The position numbers were made by a program, and so were the translations under genes. Positions 55,881 through 64,000 of a DNA stretch of 64,000 nt are shown here, piece by piece; position 1 is the first letter of the stretch, and each line of letters begins with the position of its first letter. The stretch comes from Serilophus lunatus. Lineage: Eukaryota; Chordata; Aves; Passeriformes; Eurylaimidae. The stretch covers positions 385,997 through 449,996 of the forward strand of contig VXBA01001792.1 in assembly GCA_013399895.1 (NCBI GenBank), in the 5' to 3' direction. The notes beneath the pieces were generated by a model. That model worked only from the letters and a program-made list of their open reading frames with translations. It did no database searches and was not told the origin of the DNA.

Positions 55881-58800
55881 AATACTTGTATCTCACTGGC
55901 TGATTGATCCAAGTTAGCCCCAATCTTCACACAAGAGCATCCTACAGACTCAACTGTCCTCTGCATACTTCACAGAACCACAAAGTTCCCACACTGTCTA
56001 CAGTTCACCAGACAAAAATCATCATCTCCCCTTAAATACACACAAATATTTTTCCATACTCCTAGATCATGCAGAAGATCTCCATGCACAATGTGCAGGT
56101 TCAGCCTCCAAACTCCTCTCATTAGCTTCCTGGCCAATGCTCTCGCTTGCTGCTGTACTCTGACCTCCCTCCAACACATTAAAAAACAGCGTCTCAGTTC
56201 CTCATGTCCTTTTAATCAAAGTTCACTGCTTTTTTGTTAAAATAATTGGCTAATCAAACCCATTGCTTCCAAGCTGACATTTCTCCTTAATGCTTCAATC
56301 AATAGACAGAGATGCTCAAGAGAGCTAATACAGCCTGAGCTGAGCACAGGACAAGGCCATGGGTTTTCCACCGTGTCACTGGATGATGTGGAAGAAGCCT
56401 GAGAAGACAGAAGCTGGAAGCACACAACAGATATGTCTATAAACAGAATTAAGGAAATAAGTGGCAAAACACAGCCCGAGGCTTATTAGCTTATAGAGAG
56501 AAGCAGAGAAAGGCTTTGTTGCCTGACCCTTCCAGCTGATCTCACACTTGTAGGCACGTGGAGAATGTCAGAAACATTAAGGGACAGAGGGCAGGACTTG
56601 CCAACAGATCCACCCCCTACACTGAGTTCGTTGGCTCTGGGAGTCACACCACAAGATGCTTTACAACCACCGCACTGGCTGGCTAATGGCCTCTGAGAGG
56701 TTCACAATGTGGTTGGATTTCTTAAAAGACAAGAAAAAAGACAAACAGAAGCAAGTCAAACCCAAGGTGAATTACTGAAGTAACTCTAGGTGATGATCAG
56801 CTTCAGGTTTCCCAGCATCACCCCCATGCAAATATTCATCTTGGCTGCTAAGCTTCCACAACTCCTCAATTACCAATTTTTTCACACCAGCCACCACCTT
56901 GTTGTGACCCAAGTTTAAAGCATAAAATTTCATTTTAATGCCTGTTTTGTCTCACAACAGTCAGAAACAGACAGAGAAGACAAAGTGATGCTCCCAGGCA
57001 CCCCACACTCTACCTGTAACAAAGGCTGGCCCAGGACATGGACCAAGAGACTCAAAGAAGGAGAAGTGTGATTTGACATGGGCATTAAAAGAAGAAATTT
57101 TGTAATTTTTCTGGGTTTTCTTGTAAAAATACCTGGAAATTCTCAGAGTTACATTTACTACCTAGACACAGCTCAATCCCCAGCATACCCATCAGACTGA
57201 AGAAAATCTTCCTTCCAACCAGCCTTTGTCATTGTGTATTTATAGCTCTTACCACCAGGAAAAAGCCTCCTTCATGCACTTTCCATGGCAAACAGCTCCT
57301 TGAGAAGCTACATAATGTGAGGGGCAGGTGAAACCTGCCTCCTGCAAGACTATTCAACCTTCTCCAGAAACACCTGGTTGAACAGGACAAGTCTGATTCA
57401 ACAGAGATCCCAACAAAGATCAGACAGAACTGAGTCCTGAGCTCTGTGCTCCTTACCCCAAAATTATGGGCTAGTCAAAGCCCTGTTTTGAGGCACTCAA
57501 TGTGATACCTTTGCTACCAGCATTGAGCTATTCAATATGAGGACTCCCAAGCAGCCTCTACGCACTTGGAGGTACCTCAGAGATCCTTCAGTCAAGCAGA
57601 AGTTTAGTCTAGCCCTCATAAGCTATTAAAAGCCATGCTGGCACCAATTCCATGACATGATACCACCACCCACCATGCTAAAAGGTCCTGTTTTCCAGTT
57701 CTTCTCAAGTCTGTGGCACAAGAGGGTCAGGATGAAGCTTTGTATCAACAGCCCCAACCCTTGGTGCTACTGGATCCCGTCCATTTTCAGCAAGGATCTC
57801 ATCACAGGCAAATTACTACTCCTGAAAGTGATATTTTGAGAGAAGATAAAATTTGAGAGAACAGTAATTTGAGACAAAGATAATTCCTACTCCAACAGCT
57901 TTATAAAATGAAGGAGTAAGTGGCGCATACTGGAATTTCCTGGGCAGACCAGAACTGCTTTCAGGGTTTGAGGACCTGGATTTTGGAGGGGAGAGGGAAG
58001 ATTCTAGGGGCTTGGCTCTTCCATCTTCCTTTTATTTTCCCTTCTCCCCTTTACAGAGAAGCAGACCTTGCAGCCAGCTGTGCTGGCTTCCAGGGTAGGA
58101 GAATAATTAACCCGAAATACAAGCACTTGTTTTTTTCTATAGAACATGGCACACCAAACGCCTGGTATCAGAGTGGCAGACAGTTTAGTGACTCCCTTTC
58201 TGAGCAGCAGTATCTGAAAGCCCTGCAGAGAGCAAGCAATGTGTCCTCCCTCATATTTAGCAGCCGGTTCAGCTCTGCCGTGAAAAGCGAGCTGGCAGCA
58301 GTCCTGCACGGAGCCAGCATCCCCATCCATCATCCACACCAATCCCTCTCAGCCTGGGCATCCTTCAGCAGTGCCAGCAGCCCCTCTCCCAGCTGAGTCC
58401 ACGACATCGAACGTCCCTTTTTATTTTTTTCAACTATGACCAGGCAAAGCTCTCAAAATTTCATTTGGCCGGACCTTCCTCCGCAGATGTCTGTGTGGAT
58501 GAGGAGCAGACAGGAGACCTGGAGCTGCCACGGGTCTGGCAACATGTTCTCCTCGCTGCTTTACTCTCCTTCTGGCACAGGGAAAGCTCCTGCTGATGGC
58601 TCATCCTTCCCCACTGTGCCCTTCCCTGTCGAAACGTGTGGCGGGGAGGGAGGGAGGCTCCTGCTGAATGGAGCGAGCGTAACTGGAGGTGCTCAAGAAA
58701 AACCTCAGCAAAGCTAGCAAGGGATGACTGTGCAAATCAGAGCAAGAGAAAGGCTGAGTCACTTCCTCCCCCACAGCCCTAAATAGAGAAGAGCGTAAGG

Positions 58801-59685
58801 AAAATCATTCTCCGAGCTGACAAAAAAGGAAGAGAATCCCCAGTTTAAAAAAAAATAAAAATCAAAGTGCATATAGTGGCAGCAGAAGGGGAAGGGAGAA
58901 AAAAGGCAGCCTCGTGCTGCTGCTGTAACCAGGACAGGAGCAGACAGAGGCAGAGCATCATCCCTGGCTCCTTTGGGAACTGGAGGCTCACTAATCACTT
59001 CTAACAGCAGCTCCAAGGCAAGTTCATAGACCATGGATGATGCTGAAAAGCCACTGCACCAGGGGACAGTGCCAGCCTTGATCTCAGTCTTGATGGGAAA
59101 CTGCAGCAAGCTTGGGAAGAGTCTGGGCAAGCTTTTGGGGACAGATTTTACCCCCTTTTCAGCGTGCAAACACTCTGCATGAGCTTCTCGGTGGTAACAC
59201 GTGAAATGTCACTACCAGGAGCAATCAGTAACACCTGATTATCCACCCCAACAGGTACATGGTGAGAATAAGATCCATGCTGGAAAACCCTTCTGGACAG
59301 CAGTGCAGGCAGGAGACTCTGGAGAGAAATCAGCCACCAGCTTTTCACTGCAAGTTCAGTGGTCAAGCAAAGGCACAAAAACTGGAGACACCAGAGAGAT
59401 GGAAGAGAACAGACCAGAGCAGAACAGGTTTGGGTAGCAAGGGAACCTTTATAAGCCATCCAGCATCATCCCAACATATTCTCTCTGATAGCACCCCTAC
59501 AGCCAGCATTTTCTTTCCCATGTTCAAAATGATTTGCCTTATTTCCTTAAAGGAAAAGTCGTGAATTACTACAGGTACTGATGAGTTAAGAGGCCCACCC
59601 TCACCCAGACAGATAATATTTAAGCTCACGATTGATGCAGCTTCTCCTTGGAGGCAAGAAGACATTTGCATTTCCCTTTTCCTAC

Positions 59686-59699
59686 TTTTTTTTTTTTTT
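59686..59699. repeat. Poly(T) run
   Basis: Fourteen T, no recognised element attached. Confidence 0.9.
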
Positions 59700-61622
59700 A
59701 CAATCCATAAGTTCCTATCTATAAGACGTGCCCCCCTCTGTCAAATTTTGCTGAAATTAGTCCCCAGGATAAAAAAGCTTCTGGAGAAATAGCGAGTGAC
59801 AGCCAGTCTCAGTGCATGAGCCTCATTCCTGTTAATAAAAAAAATGCAAAAAGCTAGCACAGAAACAGAGGAGAAGCTTAAAGGTGGCTGTTTGCAATCG
59901 ATAAATAAATCTTTCACCCCAGGTAATGAAAATACATATTAAAAAAGCACCACACAAATAATCTTCCTCAGAATCAATTCTGAAAAAAACCCAATGTGTG
60001 CTCTGCAGATGCTCGGAAATCCAGGAGAGAGGGGGAGGGACCAGCATCCTGGGGTGAATCTTGGCCCTAATAGCATCCTGGCAGGGAGGGATGCTGCAGC
60101 TCTGCTGGGAACCAAGCAACTCCAGGGGGATATGATGTCCTGCTCACGTCCAATGCTGCTCCAAGCATCTGCAAAGGCAGGGAAAAAAGCTCCTCTCCCT
60201 GCGCCAGGCCAGCACAGCAATGGATAGAGCAGGGATGCAGGCAGGGATGGAAAACTCAGCATTCACCAGAAGAGCTTTCCAGAAGTGTGTGTTTCATTGC
60301 AGAGCTGCTGTCAGGATGCGAGAAACTGCTGATCTCAAAGGAAGGGGGAAAAGCTGCTGGAGAAAGCCATCCATCACCTCAACACAGCTGGTCCCCTGCA
60401 GCTCTTCATCCACATCCACGGCCTCCTCTTCCTTTAGAGGCCTCTGTAGACACCGTGCTGGGACCCCACAGACCCTGAAAACTCCAACTAATTCATCTAC
60501 TCTCTTGCAATGATGAAATGTGCACGTGGCAAGAAAAATTTAGAAACGATTTCCAACAGCACACCCTGAGCCTCCATGTCCTGCTGTAAAACCTCCAGCT
60601 GCAAAAATTACTGCTGCAAGTTTTAGGATCACCAGCCCAGCTTCCTGAGCCAGAGAAAAATGCAATCAAAGATGCCTCCAAGGCACTCATCTGGCTGGGA
60701 AGAGATATACCCTGATTTAAGGGAATACACTTCCCATGGGTGCAGGTGTACACCCTCTCTTTTCTCACCATGCAAACACCACCTTAAATACAAAACATTG
60801 TTATTAACATCCAGCTGACAATCACAGCACAACCACAACCCTACCTGCCTTCTTTTCTTCTCTTTCCCAGTCATACTTTTGATGACATGTTACTAAAATC
60901 CCCTCTGGCTTCACTGCAGCTGGATACAGTGCCCAGGAGTCCTCCAGTCCAGGGGATTTGATTCTGGATGGGTGACACAGGAAGATGCAGCACCCAAACA
61001 CAAACCAGCACCTTAGCCTGGAGAAAAGGAGGCTCGGGGGGGGGACCTTGTTGCCCTTTACAAACTCCCAGGAATAGGCATTTTCCAACCTAAATGATTC
61101 TGTTAGTCCATAACTGGCAGGCTACTGCTTTGAGCTGCCTTGGTTGGACCTACACTACACCATTCTCCTCTCAGTGGTCGGAGCACATGCTACCCTGCAG
61201 GACAAAAACGTCCTTTAAAACTCACCCCGGGATTATTCCTGCAAGATTCCCACACAGGCAAACACCAAGATATGTTTTTGCAGACACTGGAATCCTTCAA
61301 AGCCACCTGCAGAAGTTGGTGTCCCCAAAATGACATCTCCATGTAGCAGAAGGAGCAGCTCACTGCCACAGGCACGGGTGAGTCCAGCTTTAACAAGCTG
61401 CCACAGCCCAAATTCCATCCAAGGCTGTTCCATCCACAACTTGCTCCATGTCTGTGGTAATGCTTTGGCTTCACAAAAGAGATGCTCAATGCTGGTGATG
61501 GCAAGACCTCCAGAACACCTGCAGTGCATTTCTGTTATAGCTCAAAAGTGTTGTACTTGTCAAGACAAGACTTGTGAGATTTAATCAAATGATGTGAAAT
61601 ACTTGGGACCACACCTCACTAT

Positions 61623-61905
61623 TTCATAGAAATACAGAATGGTTTGGGTTGCAAAGGACCTTAAGATCATCCAGTTTCAACCCCCTGCCATGGGCAGGGA
61701 CACTTTCCAATATCCCAGGTTGCTCCAAGCCCCATCCAACCTGGCCTTGGACACTTCCAGGGATGGGGCAGCCACAGCTTCTCTGGGCGACCTGTGCCAG
61801 CGCCTCACCACCCTCACAGACAAGAATTTCTTCCTCATATCCAACCCAAATCAACCATGTTTCAGCTTAAAGCCATTCTCCCTTGTCCTATCACTGCAGT
61901 AGACC
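61623..61905 (-). mobile_element. CR1 LINE 3' fragment, well preserved
   Basis: Starts TTTCATAGAAATACAGAATG and shows all standard blocks in order: CCCCCTGCCATGGGCAGGGA, GCCCCATCCAACCTGGCCTT, GGGATGGGGCAGCCACAGC, CAAGAATTTCTTCCTCATA, and TCTCCCTTGTCCTATCACTG. The least diverged copy in the window by eye. Confidence 0.95.
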
Positions 61906-62689
61906 CAGCACTGGTTTGGGAGGTGACTGGGTGTCATCCCTGACCCAGGACACAGCACAGCAGACCACAGGGACCCAGACCCTGCTGCAGTGTGCCACAA
62001 TCCTGTGCCACAGCCTCCCAAGCCACCCTTCCCATGACAACCCACCCATTCGTGTCCCATGCCAGCTACCACTCAACACAACCAGCAGCAGCTTGGTTGT
62101 GAACACCAGCTCCTCCCAACTTTCTCCCACGGTCCTGGTGAATGCCAGCCAAGCTACACAGCTCCTCCAGGACTTCACGAGTTCAAAATCATTTTTCACA
62201 ATTAATCACTGTTAATGGTTCCCCACTGTGGGTGCCTGGGGAAGCTGGTGTGTTTCTCAGGAGCTTCTACTCTGGCACAGGGCAGGCTCCGGTGCTGTGA
62301 AGCCTTCCCAAGCTGGAACAGTCTGTACAAATGAGTCTCAGTTTGCTGGTACAGCTCTGGAGCTGGATTTTTGTTTTGTTTTTTTTTTTTTCTTTTTTTG
62401 CAATAAAGTGAATTGTAGTGTGTTGACCCTGGCTGGATGCCAGGCACCCACCAAAGCCACCCTGTCACTGCCCTCTGCAACTGGACAGAGGAGAGAAAAT
62501 GTAATGAAGGGTTTATGAGTTGAATTAAGGAAAAAGAGAGATCCCCACTTGAAGTGGGGATATTAATTAGATTTACTACTAACACAATCAGAGCAGGATA
62601 ATGAGAAATAAAACAAGTCTTAAAAACATCTTCTCTCCACCCTTCCCTCCTTCCTGAGCTCTACCTCCTCCCTCACAGTGGTGCAGGGA

Positions 62690-63530
62690 GACAAGGAATG
62701 GGTGTTACAGCCTGTTCATCACACGTTGTTCCTGGCACTGCTTAGGGAGAAACTCCTTCCCCTGTTCCACAGTGAGATCTCTCCCACAGGAGATAGTTCT
62801 CCATGAACTTCTCCAACATCCATCCCACGGGCAACAGTTCTCCGTGAACTGCTGAAACATGGGCCACTTTTCCTCAGGGTCAGGCACAGCTCCACTCCAG
62901 GTCTCTCACAGGGCCACCAGTCCTACCAGAAATCCTGCTCCCATGTGGGCTCCTCTCTCCACAGATCCACAGGTCCTGCCAGGACCCTGCTCCAGCAGGG
63001 GCTTCCCACGGGGTCACAGCCTGACTCAGGCATCTCCCTGCTCCGGTGTGGGCTCCTCCATGGGCTGCAGGTGGACCTCTGCATCCTTTTGGACCACCCT
63101 GGGCTGCAGGGGCAGAGTTGCCTCACCAGGCTCTTCCCCACGGGGTGCAGGGGAATCTCAGCTCCGGTGCCTGGAGCACCTCCTGCCCCTCCCTCTGCAC
63201 TGCCATGGGTGTCTGTACCGTTGTTCACACGTTCACACTCCACTCTTGTCTGAACACAATTATACCTGCACAATATCTTTCTTTCTCTGTCTAAAAAAAC
63301 GTTCTCCCCAAGGCATCACTGCCACCTCTGATGGGCTCAGCCTTGGTCAGCAGCAGGCCCAGCCTGGAGCCGCTGGAATTGGCTCTGCTGGACATGGGGG
63401 AATCTTCCAGCAGCTTCTCAGAGAAGTCACCTCTGCAGCACCCCCCGCCCCGCCCCAAAACCCAGCCATGCAAACCCAACACACCAACTGGAACCATTGC
63501 TGAGAAATCAGAAGCTTGTGGGCACCCACG
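62690..63530. repeat. GC-rich internally repetitive element, probably an avian interspersed repeat
   Basis: Successive variants of a clause such as CTCCTCCATGGGCTGCAGG, CACCCTGGGCTGCAGG and CTTCCCCACGGGGTGCAGGG recur at roughly 50-base spacing between 62990 and 63160. It continues with CGGTGCCTGGAGCACCTCC, then ATGGGCTCAGCCTTGGTC and a C-rich stretch ending CATGCAAACCCAACAC. I remember this text as multi-copy in bird genomes, but cannot name the family; it may derive from an LTR retrotransposon. The 214-codon open frame over it is therefore not called as a gene. Confidence 0.45.
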
Positions 63531-64000
63531 TGCATCCTGAGGTCGCCCAGGCACGACGTGACACCCGTAGGATAGGGCACACAGCTGACCACTCCTGCTC
63601 CCCACTCCAGGCACATCCTCACCACGGCCACATCATCCTACCCACAGCCCTTCCCATCCCTGGGGAAACCCAAGTGACTTCCAGCACCCCAAATGGACGT
63701 AATCATTCTGGGGAAGAGGAGGAAGCTGAGCCAGTGCTGGTTTGCCACAGAGGAGACGCCCTCGATAGGTGTCTGCACGTTACGAAATACACCCGTGGCA
63801 GGTTCCTGGCTGACAGGTGTGGCAGGATTTGGTCCTGCAGAGGTAGCAGAAGCAGAAGCTTAGTTGTGTCACCACAGCTTCTCCCACCACCGAAGGAACC
63901 AGGTTTTTCTTCTCCTGGACCACAACTGCTACGTGCCTGGGGGAAGGGGAGGCCAAGGGTCGTCTCTGCAGGAGAGGAGGTGGGAGCAGTGGCCTTTCTG

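Larger units (their letters stand above)
40131..64000 (-). other. Upstream CTIF intron or 5' flank, no coding exon recognised
   Basis: The first coding exon starts with spliced-in 5'UTR, so sequence immediately right of 40130 is intron. No 5'UTR exon, promoter or CpG island can be identified in the following 23.9 kb. Contents: (TAA/CAA)n microsatellite (40261-40339); CR1 pieces at 40870-41120, 43285-43416, 44201-44275, 47893-48565, 49955-50170, 51269-51428, 55115-55880 and 61623-61905; a polypurine tandem repeat (53063-53308); a GC-rich repetitive element (62690-63530). Stretches at 44276-47890, 56000-61600 and 63540-64000 hold nothing I can name. Confidence 0.65.

Noticed and set aside
62859..63503. 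214-codon plus-strand open frame
   Set aside because: Covers the internally repetitive GC-rich element; no splice context or recognisable domain.
1..64000. CRISPR arrays, operons, tRNA or rRNA genes
   Set aside because: Nothing on either strand shows the required repeat-spacer spacing, cloverleaf or rRNA sequence; this is animal intronic DNA.

Overview
This window is vertebrate nuclear DNA, and almost certainly from a bird. At least 22 CR1 LINE fragments are scattered through it, about one every 3 kb, and most are 5'-truncated to a few hundred bases and keep the CR1 3' end with its ATTCTATG-type terminal repeat. There are no Alu, L1 or B-type SINEs, introns are compact, and the exon-encoded protein is typical of an amniote. 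A songbird is my guess; species cannot be fixed from the sequence alone.

Only one protein-coding gene can be supported: CTIF (CBP80/20-dependent translation initiation factor, formerly KIAA0427), on the minus strand. Six coding exons lie between 40106 and 17349. They encode the start codon and the first 214 residues, with matching splice phases at every junction and no stop codon. The remaining exons, including the MIF4G domain, must lie beyond the left edge. The 5' noncoding first exon(s) and the promoter must lie either beyond the right edge or unrecognised in 40131-64000. The coding content is only about 640 bases, so about 99% of the window is intron or flank.

Layout from left to right: 1-17348 is the large intron after coding exon 6, with CR1 copies, a 30-bp minisatellite (15439-15558) and a palindromic AT/GT tract (17044-17131). 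17349-40130 is the exon block, introns of 3.9, 0.8, 4.6, 9.9 and 2.9 kb. 40131-64000 is upstream intron or flank, beginning with a (TAA/CAA)n microsatellite 130 bp from the first coding exon and including the longest CR1 pieces, a degenerate polypurine tandem repeat (53063-53308) and an internally repetitive GC-rich element near the right end (62690-63530).

CTIF works in translation of mRNAs bound by the nuclear cap-binding complex CBP80/CBP20 (the pioneer round, coupled to nonsense-mediated decay). The most interesting local feature is a 123-base, frame-neutral exon encoding a Gly/Ser/Arg repeat between the second coding exon and the NGNKES exon. I do not remember an equivalent in the human protein. 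No operon-like or undescribed multi-gene system is visible. The other findings are repeat structures and candidate noncoding elements, ranked modestly.
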